In this document: in pieces, positions 28,696 to 37,826 of the stretch
Position numbering within the stretch: the stretch's first letter is position 1
Layout: the number at the start of each line of letters is the position of its first letter
From: Candidatus Dechloromonas phosphorivorans
GTDB taxonomy: Bacteria; Pseudomonadota; Gammaproteobacteria; Burkholderiales; Rhodocyclaceae
NCBI GenBank assembly: GCA_016721185.1
Contig: JADKIP010000014.1
Coordinates: 496,001-560,000, forward strand
DNA length: 64,000 nt
Direction: 5' to 3'
Made by a program: the position numbers and the translations under genes
Notes under the pieces: model-generated
Database searches by the model: none
Seen by the model: only the letters and a program-made list of their open reading frames with translations
What the model was told of the DNA's origin: nothing

Positions 28696-31389
28696 TTAAT
28701 TGGTCAGCGGTCTGACCACACGCTTCACGGCAGTATCTTCCGGATGCGGGTGAATGGTGAAGCCGAGGCTGGTCATCAGGCGGAACATCTTGCTGTTGGT
28801 CGAGAGTACGTCACCGACCACGGCGCGATAGCCCTTGACGCGGGCACAGTCGATCAGCGCCGTCATCAGCTTGCGGCCGACGCCACATTTCTGCCAGTCG
28901 TCACCGACAGCCAGCGCAAACTCAACTGATTCACCATCCGGATTGCCGACGTAGCGTGCAACGCCGATCTGCGTTTCCTTGCCATCTTCCGCCGTAGTCA
29001 CAGCAACTAGCGCCATTTCGCGGTCGTAGTCGATCTGGGTGAAGCGGACCAGCATGGTCTGCGTCAATTCGCGCAGGGTGTCCATGAAGCGGTAGTAGCG
29101 TGACTCGTCGGACATGGCCTTGACGAACTCTTGCTCCAGATCGGCATCTTCCGGGCGAATCGGGCGGATCGTGACGATCTTGCCGTCATTCATCTGCCAT
29201 TCCTGAATCAGGTGCACCGGGTACGGGTAGATCGCCATGTGGGCGTAGCGGTCACCGTTGGCGCTCGACGTATGGTCGATGACGATCCGGGCATCGGCAG
29301 CGATGGCGCCATTCTCGTCGACGATCAACGGGTTCAGGTCCATTTCCATGATCCACGGCAATTCGCAAACCATTTCCGAGATGCAGAGCAGCACTTCCTT
29401 CAGGGCTTCGCGGTCAGCCGGCGGCATGTTGCGGAATTGATCGAGAATCTTCGAGGCCTTGGTCGACTCGATCAGATCCTTGGCCAGAAACTTGTTCAGT
29501 GGCGGCAGGGCAACCGAACGGTCGCTGAAAATTTCAACGTCCAGACCGCCGGCACGAAAGGTGATGACCGGTCCGAAAATTGGGTCACGGAAGACGCCGA
29601 TCATCAATTCACGGCCATTCGGACGGGACAGGAAGGGTTCGATGGAAACGCCATTGATCTTGGCATTCGGGTGACGCTTCTGCACCGTCTCGACAATGTC
29701 GTGATAGGCGTTACGAACAGCGGGGGCATTCTTGATGTTAAGGCGCACGCCACCGGCATCGGACTTGTGTGGCAGTTCCGGCGAATCGACCTTCATGGCA
29801 ATCGGGAAACCGATCTGCTCGGCGAGCAGCAAGGCCTCCGTCGCGGTACGGGCGACCATCGTCTGGGCAACCGGCACACGGAAGGCGCGCAGAATGGCTT
29901 TCGATTCCATTTCCGACAACACCTTGCGGCGCTCGGCGAGCAGCGCCTCGATCAGCATCTTGGCGCCTTCGGCCTCCGGACGGCCGTGCTGGCGGGTCGG
30001 CTCCGGCGTTTGCAGCAGCAATTTCTGGTTACGGTAATACTTGGATATGTGGTGGAACAGTTCGATCGCTGTTTCCGGCATGCGGAAGGCCGGAATGCCC
30101 GCATCTTCGAGCAACCGGCGGGAGGCCGCAACCTGCTCCTCACCCATCCAGCAGCAGATGACGGAGTGCTTGAGTTGGTCCGAAATATCGATAATGGCTT
30201 GGGCGACACCCATCGGGTCGGTCATCGCCTGTGGCGAAAGCATGACCAGCGTGCTATCCACATTAGGGTCATTGGCGACGGCGAGGATGGCCTCGCGGTA
30301 GCGATCCGGCGTCGCATCGCCCGCAATATCAATCGGGTTACTGTGCGACCAGGCTGCTGGCATGGTCTTGTTGAGCGTGGCCATTGTTTCGTTGGTCAGT
30401 TGCGCCAGCGGAATGCCAAGATCGCCCGCCCGGTCGGCAGCCATTGCACCCGGGCCGCCGCCGTTGGTGATGATGGCGAGACGGTTACCCAGGGGGCGGA
30501 ATTTGGAGGCAAGCGCCTTGGCAGCGTAGAAAAGCTGACCGACGTTTTGCACCCGAACAACGCCGGCACGACGCACGGCAGCGTCAAAAACTGTGTCGGA
30601 AACTGCCGCCATGCCGGAGTGGGTGGCGGCTGCGGCGGAACCAGCTTCGTGGCGGCCTGCCTTGAGCAGAATGATTGGCTTGATGCGGGCGGCTGAACGC
30701 AGCGCGCTCATGAAGCGGCGGGCGTTACGAATGCCCTCGACGTACATCAGGATGTAGTGAGTACGGTTGTCGTAAATCAGATAGTCGAGAATTTCACCGA
30801 AATCGACGTCGGCCGTCATTCCCAGGGAAATAACCGAAGAGAAGCCAACCTGATTCGCCTTTGCCCAGTCGAGCACGGCCGAGCACATGGCGCCCGACTG
30901 CGAGACCAACGCCAGATTGCCCGGGGCCGCAGTGATCTTGGTGAAGGTGGCGTTGAGGCCGAGGTCCGGACGAATAATGCCGAGGCAATTGGGGCCGAGG
31001 ATGCGGACGTTGTACGAACGGGCGATCTCAAGCACCTTGCGCTCCAGCGCAGCGCCGATATGGCCGGATTCGGAGAATCCCGAGGCGATGATGATGACAT
31101 TGCGAACGCCGCTGCGCCCGCATTGCTCGATGAGTTGAGGAACAGTTTGCGGGCGGGTGGCGATCACCGCCATTTCAACGCGGGCACCGATTTCCTCAAT
31201 GGACTTGTAGGCTTGCTGGCCCTGAATCGTTTCGTGCTTGGGGTTGATGGCGTACAGGCGCCCTTTGTACCCGGAGCTCAGAATGTTCTTGAAAATGACG
31301 CTGCCAACGGAGTTTTCGCGCTCAGAGGCGCCGATCACAGCAACCGATTTTGGTTCAAAAAGTGCGGTTAAATAGTGCTGTTCCAACAT
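28696..31389 (-). CDS. Pat-type protein acetyltransferase: ADP-forming acyl-CoA synthetase-like + GNAT
   Basis: 897 residues. The order is a CoA-binding domain (PKSVAVIGASERENSVGS), succinyl-CoA-ligase-like domains (LVSQSGAMCSAVLDWAKA, ITNGGGPGAMAADRAGDL), an ATP-grasp domain (residues about 470-690) and a C-terminal GNAT domain (VGDDWQKCGVGRKLMTALID). Relatives (PatZ/YfiQ, Pat) acetylate lysines of acetyl-CoA synthetase and other enzymes. The ligase part is usually inactive in these. The SD AAGAGG precedes the ATG. Single gene. Confidence 0.9.
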   Translation of the reverse strand: MLEQHYLTALFEPKSVAVIGASERENSVGSVIFKNILSSGYKGRLYAINPKHETIQGQQAYKSIEEIGARVEMAVIATRPQTVPQLIEQCGRSGVRNVIIIASGFSESGHIGAALERKVLEIARSYNVRILGPNCLGIIRPDLGLNATFTKITAAPGNLALVSQSGAMCSAVLDWAKANQVGFSSVISLGMTADVDFGEILDYLIYDNRTHYILMYVEGIRNARRFMSALRSAARIKPIILLKAGRHEAGSAAAATHSGMAAVSDTVFDAAVRRAGVVRVQNVGQLFYAAKALASKFRPLGNRLAIITNGGGPGAMAADRAGDLGIPLAQLTNETMATLNKTMPAAWSHSNPIDIAGDATPDRYREAILAVANDPNVDSTLVMLSPQAMTDPMGVAQAIIDISDQLKHSVICCWMGEEQVAASRRLLEDAGIPAFRMPETAIELFHHISKYYRNQKLLLQTPEPTRQHGRPEAEGAKMLIEALLAERRKVLSEMESKAILRAFRVPVAQTMVARTATEALLLAEQIGFPIAMKVDSPELPHKSDAGGVRLNIKNAPAVRNAYHDIVETVQKRHPNAKINGVSIEPFLSRPNGRELMIGVFRDPIFGPVITFRAGGLDVEIFSDRSVALPPLNKFLAKDLIESTKASKILDQFRNMPPADREALKEVLLCISEMVCELPWIMEMDLNPLIVDENGAIAADARIVIDHTSSANGDRYAHMAIYPYPVHLIQEWQMNDGKIVTIRPIRPEDADLEQEFVKAMSDESRYYRFMDTLRELTQTMLVRFTQIDYDREMALVAVTTAEDGKETQIGVARYVGNPDGESVEFALAVGDDWQKCGVGRKLMTALIDCARVKGYRAVVGDVLSTNSKMFRLMTSLGFTIHPHPEDTAVKRVVRPLTN

Positions 31390-31462
31390 AACGAGCCTCT
31401 TGTTTGGGTGTTATTGTGCAGTGCAAGATTTTGGCACAAAAGCAGGCTGAATGCCATTTAAC

Positions 31463-31885
31463 TTATGGGGTTATAGCCGGCTCTGCAAGCGTCGTTTCGA
31501 TCAGTAGCGACGGTGAAACAGCGCGGTGTACCGGGCATTTGTTGGCAATTTCAAGCAGGCGCTGGCGCTGTTCGCTGTTCATGTCCCCGGTCAGGGTGAT
31601 GGTTCGCTGAATGCGGTCACGTTTGACCCCGTCGAGCTCTATTTTCTCGTGACTCAAGGCAACGCTGACCTGGGTCAGATTCAAGGCCTTGCGTTCGGCG
31701 TACATGCGCAGCGTTATCGATGTACAGGCGCCCAATCCTGCCATCAGTAAATCAAAAGGCGCTGGCCCGGCGTCGTTGCCGCCGAGACTTTCCGGTTCGT
31801 CGGCAATCAGTTGATGCTGGCCGACAGTGATCGCCTGCTGGTATCTTCCACTTCCATTTTCTGCAACGACAACGATCCCTGACAT
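31463..31885 (-). CDS. OsmC-family protein (second copy)
   Basis: 140 residues with the two conserved cysteines in GLGACTSITLRMYAERK and EIANKCPVHRAVSP, typical of OsmC-like peroxide or thiol-reactive enzymes. SD GGAGA six bases before the ATG. The start codon shares two bases with the divergent methyltransferase start (CATG, 31883-31886). Only about 30% similar by eye to the OsmC copy at 27918, so not a recent duplicate. Confidence 0.88.
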   Translation of the reverse strand: MSGIVVVAENGSGRYQQAITVGQHQLIADEPESLGGNDAGPAPFDLLMAGLGACTSITLRMYAERKALNLTQVSVALSHEKIELDGVKRDRIQRTITLTGDMNSEQRQRLLEIANKCPVHRAVSPSLLIETTLAEPAITP

Positions 31886-32423
31886 GACTGTCTCCTTGAA
31901 CGAAAATCAGCAAACTATACCCCCTTCACCCTGGGTCGTTGGGCATCTGGCGCACATAACGCAATCCGGCCGGGTGCTTGATCTGGCCTGCGGTAGCGGG
32001 CGTCATGCACGCCTGCTGGCCAGCCGTGGTTATCAAGTGATGGCGGTGGATCGGAATGCCCAGGCACTGGCTGGCTTGTCCGGCCTGGCGGGGGTAAAAA
32101 CGGCTGAACTTGATCTGGAAGGAGAGGAATGGCCGTTGGCCGGGCAGCATTTTGCCGGCATTGTCGTGACCAATTATCTTTGGCGGCCGCGCCTGCCTGA
32201 TCTCATGGCCTTGCTGGCGCCGGGCGGCGTCTTGATTTACGAAACCTTCATGCTTGGCAACGAGGCATTCGGCAAGCCGTCAAACCCGGAATTTCTCTTG
32301 CGTCCAGGCGAATTGCGCGAGGTGGTGGCGGCGCTCGGCTGGCGCGAGCTGGCTTTTGCGGAGGGTTACGTCGCCAGCCCGAAACCGGCGATGTGTCAGT
32401 CGATTTGCGCTGTGCGCGATTGA
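31884..32423 (+). CDS. Class I SAM-dependent methyltransferase
   Basis: 179 residues, with the SAM motif I in RVLDLACGSGRHARLLASRG and an acidic loop VMAVDRNAQAL. Then come the post-motif region GIVVTNYLWRP and the LLAPGGVLIYETF motif. The substrate is unknown; it belongs to the small TehB/UbiG-like group. The ATG overlaps the divergent OsmC start by two bases and has a weak SD, so the promoter must lie inside the other gene. Its 3' end overlaps the convergent selU gene by 28 bases. Confidence 0.85.
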   Translation: MTVSLNENQQTIPPSPWVVGHLAHITQSGRVLDLACGSGRHARLLASRGYQVMAVDRNAQALAGLSGLAGVKTAELDLEGEEWPLAGQHFAGIVVTNYLWRPRLPDLMALLAPGGVLIYETFMLGNEAFGKPSNPEFLLRPGELREVVAALGWRELAFAEGYVASPKPAMCQSICAVRD

Positions 32424-33457
32424 ACGATTTCTGCTGCCAAGCGGGCAATACCGGCGGTAGAAAGATCGTCGGTCGTGAAATTGGGTGAATCTTGCATGCC
32501 GATGAAATTACGGTTCTGCGACCCCCGGTAGAGTGGGTCGTAATGCAGTTCCAGCAGCTCGCGAACCAGCGCGGGCCATTCGCCAGCGTGGATAAACGCC
32601 TCCCAGCGACTGAGGATTTCACGACTTTGCAGGGTGCGCAGCGCTTCCAGTCGTTGAATGACGAAATCCGGCCGAGTCAGAAAATAGTCGTAATCCTTAA
32701 GCAGGAAATCAACGCGGGCATCGAGGCTGGCCTCGATGTTCAGGCATTCGCTGCTGCGCATGCGCTCGATGAGCGCCTGCGGTACGTGCAGATTGCCGAT
32801 TTTCCGGCTTTCGGCTTCAACGTAGATCGGTCGGCTCGGGTCGAAAGTCTGCAAGGTTTTCAGCAGGTTGGTTTCAAACCATTTTTGCGAGGGCTGCGGC
32901 TGTTCCGGCAGCACCCCAAGGACCGAACCTTTATGGCTGGCCAGGCTTTCGAGATCGAGAATCTGCTCGCCCAGCGCGCCGATGCCCTGCAGGATGCAGG
33001 TCTTGGCGCTACCGGTGGCGCCGGCGATGATCTTGAACTCAAACTGTTGGGGGATGACCTGTAGCTGAGCCACGACATGACCCCGCCAGGCTTTGTAACC
33101 ACCCTCAAGGTGGCCGGCTTGCCAGCCGATGGCACGAAAGATGGTGCTCATCGAGCCGCTGCGGTCGCCGCCGCGCCAGCAGTAAATCAGCGGTTTCCAG
33201 TTTTTCGGCCGGTCAAGAAAATGGGCCCGCAGATGGCGGGCAATATTTTCTGAAACCATCGCTGCGCCAATCTTTTTGGCCTCGAAGGCTGAGACCTGCT
33301 TGTACAGCGTGCCAACTTCGATGCGTTGCTCGTTGTCGAGCACCGGGCAATTGATTGCGCCGGGAATATGGTCTTCGGCAAATTCGGCGGGGGAACGGAC
33401 GTCGATGATTTCATCGAAAGTGGCGAGATCGGCAATGGTCGGGCGGGGCGGCTTCAT
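32396..33457 (-). CDS. selU: tRNA 2-selenouridine synthase
   Basis: Replaces sulphur by selenium at the wobble 2-thiouridine using selenophosphate. 353 residues. The N-terminal rhodanese domain begins TFDEIIDVRSPAEFAEDHIP and has its catalytic-type Cys in LIYCWRGGDRSGSMS. A P-loop follows (IIAGATGSAKTCIL, with Ala where the usual third residue is Gly). It implies selD elsewhere in the genome. It follows tesA by four bases, suggesting a two-gene operon. Confidence 0.93.
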   Translation of the reverse strand: MKPPRPTIADLATFDEIIDVRSPAEFAEDHIPGAINCPVLDNEQRIEVGTLYKQVSAFEAKKIGAAMVSENIARHLRAHFLDRPKNWKPLIYCWRGGDRSGSMSTIFRAIGWQAGHLEGGYKAWRGHVVAQLQVIPQQFEFKIIAGATGSAKTCILQGIGALGEQILDLESLASHKGSVLGVLPEQPQPSQKWFETNLLKTLQTFDPSRPIYVEAESRKIGNLHVPQALIERMRSSECLNIEASLDARVDFLLKDYDYFLTRPDFVIQRLEALRTLQSREILSRWEAFIHAGEWPALVRELLELHYDPLYRGSQNRNFIGMQDSPNFTTDDLSTAGIARLAAEIVQSRTAQID

Positions 33458-33461
33458 GCAC

Positions 33462-34064
33462 TCATTTTAACAGGGGCGACAGCACCGGCCAGAGATGATC
33501 GAGGATGAGCGGTTGGGCTTCTGCGGTGGGATGCAGATTGTCGGCCTGAAAAAAATGAGCCTTGATGGCGACGGGTTCAAGTAAAAAGTCGAGCAGGGCA
33601 ATTTTCTGCTGACGCGCAATGTCACCAAAGCTGCTATGAAACTCCGTCGCATACGGGCCGTAATTGGGCGGTAGACGAACCCCGGCGATCAGTACTTTTG
33701 CCCCGCTGCGCTGCGCGGCATCGACCATCGCATTCAGGTTGTCGCGCATCTGGCTGATCGGCAGGCCCCGCAGGCCATCGTTGGCACCCAGTGCAATCAC
33801 GACGATGGCCGGTTTGTGCTGCAGGAGCGCTGGCTGTAGGCGGGATCGCCCGCCAGCCGAGGTCTCGCCGGAGATTGACAGATTGGCGACGCTATAATCC
33901 AGCTGCTTTTCGCTCAGACGCTTGGCTAGCAGGGAAGGCCAGGCTTGCTCCTGGCGAATGCCGTAGCCGGCGGAGAGCGAGTCGCCCATGACCAAGATGG
34001 TTTTGCTGGCCAAGGCTGGCGTGGCAGAGATGAGCAGGGTAAACAGGAAGAGAGCGAGCCGCAT
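33462..34064 (-). CDS. tesA: Periplasmic arylesterase/lysophospholipase (GDSL)
   Basis: 200 residues: the signal peptide [19 protein letters not shown], then the SGNH-hydrolase blocks ILVMGDSLSAGYG (Ser), ALGANDGLRGLP (Asn) and NLHPTAEAQP (Asp-like/His). TesA hydrolyses acyl-CoAs and lysophospholipids in E. coli. It shares a CATG start region with the divergent ABC ATPase gene, the same pairing as tesA/ybbA in enteric bacteria. Confidence 0.92.
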   Translation of the reverse strand: MRLALFLFTLLISATPALASKTILVMGDSLSAGYGIRQEQAWPSLLAKRLSEKQLDYSVANLSISGETSAGGRSRLQPALLQHKPAIVVIALGANDGLRGLPISQMRDNLNAMVDAAQRSGAKVLIAGVRLPPNYGPYATEFHSSFGDIARQQKIALLDFLLEPVAIKAHFFQADNLHPTAEAQPLILDHLWPVLSPLLK

Positions 34065-34737
34065 GGCAGATACACCGGTGGTTGAAGTCTTGGGGTTGGG
34101 CAAGTTTGTCGATAATGGCGGTGAGCCGCTGACCATTTTGCAGGATATTTCTTTTTCGGTGATGCCGGGCGAAACGGTCGCTATTGTCGGCGCCTCGGGT
34201 TCCGGAAAATCGACCTTGCTCGGACTGCTCGCCGGGCTAGATGTTCCCACAGCCGGCGAAATCCGCTTGGACGGCTTGTCGCTCGCCAGCCTGGATGAAG
34301 ACAAGCGGGCGGTGCAACGCGGCAAATTGCTTGGTTTTGTTTTCCAGTCATTTCAGTTGCTGCCGTCGCTGACCGCGCTGGAAAACGTCATGCTGCCACT
34401 GGAATTAGCCGGTTTTAAGACGTCGACCGCAGCAGCACGTGGCTGGCTGGAACGGGTCGGTTTGGGGCATCGTTTGAAGCATTACCCGAAGCATTTGTCG
34501 GGCGGCGAGCAGCAGCGCGTTGCCCTGGCCCGAGCCTTCGCGCCATCGCCACGTCTTGTGCTGGCCGATGAACCGACCGGCAATCTGGATGCAGCCACTG
34601 GTCAGCAAATCATCGACCTGATGTTCGAACTGAACAGCAAACAAGGCACGACACTGATTCTGGTCACCCACGACGAGGCGATCGCGGCGCGCTGTGGGCG
34701 AGTGCTGCGGATTCAATCCGGGCGGCTGGCTGGCTGA
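34063..34737 (+). CDS. LolD/YbbA-like ABC transporter ATPase
   Basis: 224 residues with Walker [10 protein letters not shown], the signature [17 protein letters not shown], Walker [13 protein letters not shown] and the switch His in LVTHDE. It belongs to the MacB/LolD/YbbA group. The ATPase is divergent from tesA (start codons overlap by two bases), as ybbA is. The partner permease (ybbP) is not next to it; a methyltransferase gene lies beyond on the other strand. A copy of the dispersed 12-mer lies antisense at 34422-34433. Confidence 0.9.
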   Translation: MADTPVVEVLGLGKFVDNGGEPLTILQDISFSVMPGETVAIVGASGSGKSTLLGLLAGLDVPTAGEIRLDGLSLASLDEDKRAVQRGKLLGFVFQSFQLLPSLTALENVMLPLELAGFKTSTAAARGWLERVGLGHRLKHYPKHLSGGEQQRVALARAFAPSPRLVLADEPTGNLDAATGQQIIDLMFELNSKQGTTLILVTHDEAIAARCGRVLRIQSGRLAG

Positions 34738-34807
34738 GCCGGATTTTTCCGGTGCCTGGCTGTTGCCGTTCGCCCGCTTGTGCGTAAGCCTCTGCTCGGG
34801 CATGAAA

Positions 34808-35830
34808 TTAGCGCCGGGCCAGAATCAGTGAACCTTTCTCCTGCGGATTCAGGTCAATACGCGAGACAGCGCTGAATCCGGCTGCCGTTAGCCAGCTTGA
34901 GTAATCAGCTTGGCGATGGATTTTTGTCCCGGTTTCAAAGAGCAGCGTCAGGCTGAATGCGGCGTGAAACGGCTTGAGCGGCATGTCTTCAATATATTCG
35001 TGAATCACCAGCAACCCGCCGGGGTTGAGCGATTCGCCGATGCGCTGGATGACTCGGCGATTGTCTTCCGCAGTGTGGTTGTGGGCGACCGAGAGGTAAA
35101 ACACCACATCAAAGCCGCTGCCCCAGTCATGTTCGAGCAGATCGCCCGGGCTCAAGTGGATGCGCGCTGAAAGTTCGGCTTGCGCGATGGTCGCCCCCGT
35201 CTCCGTCAGGGCGCTGGGCAGATCGACAATCACCGCGCTGAGTTGCGGGTAGCGCTGGCAGAACCGGATCGAGTGCAGGCCGTGCGAGCCGCCTAGGTCG
35301 AGCAGGCGTTGATGCGTCGCTTCGATGGGAACGTGTTCGAGGAGATCCGGCCCCAGATCCGTCGCAAATGCGGCCATGTAGGCAGAGAAAAGCTGCCCGA
35401 GTTGGGGCTTTTCGACCATTGCATCCCAAAGGGTTTTTCCCGGTGTACCGCTCCGGACTGCCTCGGCAAGGGCGCCCATCATCGGCCAGGCTTCGTGCGT
35501 CCACAACAGGCCGGGGGTGTAATCCACTTGCCCCTCGCTGGTGAACCAGCGTTGCGTGCTGGCGGTGTTGGCAATGCATTCACCCTGTTTTTCCAGGTAG
35601 CCGATCACGACCAGAAAATCAGCCAGGGTCGCTGTCCCCTGAAGGCTGGACTGAATTTTTGCCGCCAGTTCGGCCAGCGGCAGCGGGCCTTTGGCGAGCG
35701 CCTCGAACAACCCAAGGCGCCCGGCCGAGATGATGGCCGCCGATTTCATCATCGGCATATAAACATCGAGCATGGCGAGCTCGGCTGAGCCGCTCGGCTG
35801 GCAAACATTGGGTTTGGGTACGAAGGTCAT
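34808..35830 (-). CDS. Hydroxyneurosporene/acetylserotonin-type O-methyltransferase
   Basis: 340 residues: an N-terminal dimerisation winged helix (MLDVYMPMMKSAAIISAGRL), and a SAM-binding segment (RLLDLGGSHGLHSIRFCQRY) followed by VIVDLPSAL, then HDWGSGFDVVFYLSVAHN and SLNPGGLLVIHEY. The carotenoid context that gives the family its name is absent; the substrate is unknown. Downstream partner of the glutathione peroxidase gene on the same strand (30-base gap). Confidence 0.85.
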   Translation of the reverse strand: MTFVPKPNVCQPSGSAELAMLDVYMPMMKSAAIISAGRLGLFEALAKGPLPLAELAAKIQSSLQGTATLADFLVVIGYLEKQGECIANTASTQRWFTSEGQVDYTPGLLWTHEAWPMMGALAEAVRSGTPGKTLWDAMVEKPQLGQLFSAYMAAFATDLGPDLLEHVPIEATHQRLLDLGGSHGLHSIRFCQRYPQLSAVIVDLPSALTETGATIAQAELSARIHLSPGDLLEHDWGSGFDVVFYLSVAHNHTAEDNRRVIQRIGESLNPGGLLVIHEYIEDMPLKPFHAAFSLTLLFETGTKIHRQADYSSWLTAAGFSAVSRIDLNPQEKGSLILARR

Positions 35831-35860
35831 GGTTTTCGGGATGATTGGTTTCAGGGGGTT

Positions 35861-36421
35861 TTAACGCAAGGCCGCTTCAATGGCAGCAAGCAGTATCGGG
35901 TCATCCGGCAGCATGTCCGGCGCAAAGCGGTTCAGCACCTGGCCATCCTTGCCGACGAGAAATTTCTCGAAGTTCCACATGACATCGTCCGCGTGCTTGG
36001 GCAGCATCTTGTACTCAGCCAGTTTTTCCCGAAAATCACTGTTGCTGGGCGTGATGGCGTTGGGCTGCGCGGCGATCAACTGCGCATACAGCGGGTGCCG
36101 CGGTTCGCTGTTGATGTTCGTTTTTTCAAACATCGGGAACTGAACACTGAAGTTTGTCGTGCAAAAACTCTGAATTTCGTCGGCGCTGCCCGGTTCCTGG
36201 CCGGCAAAGTCGTTGCAGGGGAAGCCCAGAACCTGCAAGCCACGGTCGCGATAGTTTTCAAACAGCGTTTCAAGCGCGCTGTATTGCGGCGTGAGGCCGC
36301 ATTTCGAGGCGACGTTAACGATCAGCAAAACCTGGCCTTTGAATTCGGCTAGCGTCAGGGCGCGGCCATCCAGACTTTTGAGCGGGATATCGTACAAGGG
36401 TGCGGACAAGGGTGCATTCAT
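35861..36421 (-). CDS. Glutathione peroxidase family protein (Cys type)
   Basis: 186 residues. The catalytic site is VNVASKCGLTPQYSALETLF with cysteine, not selenocysteine. The Gln and Trp partners are in FPCNDFAGQEPGSADEIQSF and DVMWNFEKFLVGKDG. Likely reduces peroxides with thioredoxin or glutathione. The first gene of a short minus-strand pair with the methyltransferase. Length is normal for BtuE-like members. Confidence 0.93.
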   Translation of the reverse strand: MNAPLSAPLYDIPLKSLDGRALTLAEFKGQVLLIVNVASKCGLTPQYSALETLFENYRDRGLQVLGFPCNDFAGQEPGSADEIQSFCTTNFSVQFPMFEKTNINSEPRHPLYAQLIAAQPNAITPSNSDFREKLAEYKMLPKHADDVMWNFEKFLVGKDGQVLNRFAPDMLPDDPILLAAIEAALR

Positions 36422-36589
36422 GGCAATCTCGTTTCTTCAAGTTGGGGGAAAGTCAGGCTTGGCAGAGTATTTTGCGCATAGAGGCGTGAATGCCTGACGC
36501 TGCGTATGAGTGCGGAAAACTAGGGATGGTTCGTTTTCGCTTCGGGTTTTGCTGTCCCGGCCAGCTTGCGTCAATTTCTCCGCCAGCGA

Positions 36590-37819
36590 TCACGGCTGCT
36601 CACAGGATAATGCCATTCGGGCGGCGCGCCGGCCGCTGCGCACGGCACCTTCCAGCGTTGCCGGGTAATCGGCCCACGTGTAGTCACCGGCAAGAAAGAG
36701 GCGGGGGTTCGATGTTGCGCAGTCGGGCCGGTGCAGGGCCGGCCGGGCGGAGAAGGTGGCGCGTTTTTCGCGGACGACTCGATGCCAGTGCGCTTTTTCC
36801 GGGAATCCCAGTTCGTCTTCAAGGCTGGCCGTCAATGCCGCATCATCCAGCGCTTCCCAATCGCCATGGCCGCTCAGCACGCAGGCGAGCAGGCCATTGC
36901 TGCGGTCAACGACCCATTGGCCGTGTTTTCCCAGCAGATTGAGCAACGGGAAAGCGAGGCTGATTTTTGGCCCGAATTGCAGGTAGACCGTAGCAATCGG
37001 CTCGAAATCATCATTGATCGTTAATTCTGGCCACAGGATTGCAGCGTGCTGCGGGGCGGTAGCGAGGATGGCGCTGGCAAAAATTTCGCCATCAATCAAT
37101 ATGCCATTTTGGTCGGGCGCGATGTGGCTGATGCGCTTGCCGAATTGGAGCTTGGCGCCGTGGCTGCTCAGCCAGTTGGCCGCCGGTTCCGGCAGTAGTT
37201 GGCCGAATTCAGCGCGGGGTAGCAGCAGGTCGGTATCTTCCCGCCGGGCGCTGCCCAGGCTATCGCGCAGCACATTGGCAAACAGTTGCGCCGAGGCGCG
37301 TTCAGCCGGCAGGTTGAGTGCGGCGAGACAGAGCGGCTCCCAGAGGTGGCGGCGCAACTGGCCGGTCTGGCCATCGTTGTCCAGCCATTGGGCGACCGTA
37401 ATATCGGCGGGCAATTGAAAGCGGCGGCGCTTGATGCCGTCCATCCAGATGGCAGTGCGGAGCTTTTCACCAAGGCCAACGCCGGCGGCGGTCAGCAAGC
37501 CCCAGGCAACATTGAGTGGGGCCGGGAGCATGGGCAGCGCCAGACGAAAGCCGCTGTTGTCGATGATTTGCAGGGGGCGGCGGTCGAACAAAGTCTCAGG
37601 GTCGGCACCCACCTGGCGCATCAGAGCCAGCGTTTCGCGGTAAGCGCCGAGCAGGATGTGCTGGCCGTTATCGAGCGTTCGGCCAGCGATATTGATTGAG
37701 CGGGCACGGCCACCCAGAACGCGGCCCGCTTCATACAGCGTGGTATCGGCGCCCGCCGCCGTCAGTTCAACGGCGGCAGCGATGCCCGCCCAGCCGCCGC
37801 CGATGACGGCAACTTTCAT
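36590..37819 (-). CDS. hpnE: Hydroxysqualene dehydroxylase
   Basis: A FAD-dependent amine-oxidase-fold protein, 409 residues: MKVAVIGGGWAGIAAAVEL, then RVLGGRARSINIAGRTLDNG and QHILLGAYRETL. The C-terminal FAD segment is LFLAGDYTWADYPATLEGAV. Third enzyme of the hpnCDE route from farnesyl-PP to squalene. It follows hpnD by 7 bases. A copy of the dispersed 12-mer lies at 36899. Confidence 0.92.
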   Translation of the reverse strand: MKVAVIGGGWAGIAAAVELTAAGADTTLYEAGRVLGGRARSINIAGRTLDNGQHILLGAYRETLALMRQVGADPETLFDRRPLQIIDNSGFRLALPMLPAPLNVAWGLLTAAGVGLGEKLRTAIWMDGIKRRRFQLPADITVAQWLDNDGQTGQLRRHLWEPLCLAALNLPAERASAQLFANVLRDSLGSARREDTDLLLPRAEFGQLLPEPAANWLSSHGAKLQFGKRISHIAPDQNGILIDGEIFASAILATAPQHAAILWPELTINDDFEPIATVYLQFGPKISLAFPLLNLLGKHGQWVVDRSNGLLACVLSGHGDWEALDDAALTASLEDELGFPEKAHWHRVVREKRATFSARPALHRPDCATSNPRLFLAGDYTWADYPATLEGAVRSGRRAARMALSCEQP

Positions 37820-37826
37820 GCGGATT

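Noticed and set aside
29131..30696. A 521-residue open frame antisense to the acetyltransferase gene
   Set aside because: The opposite strand is a well-conserved 897-residue enzyme; the antisense product is His/Arg/Gly-rich without domains.
35861..36421. Selenoprotein glutathione peroxidase, prompted by selU nearby
   Set aside because: The catalytic residue is coded by a cysteine codon and no UGA lies in the frame.
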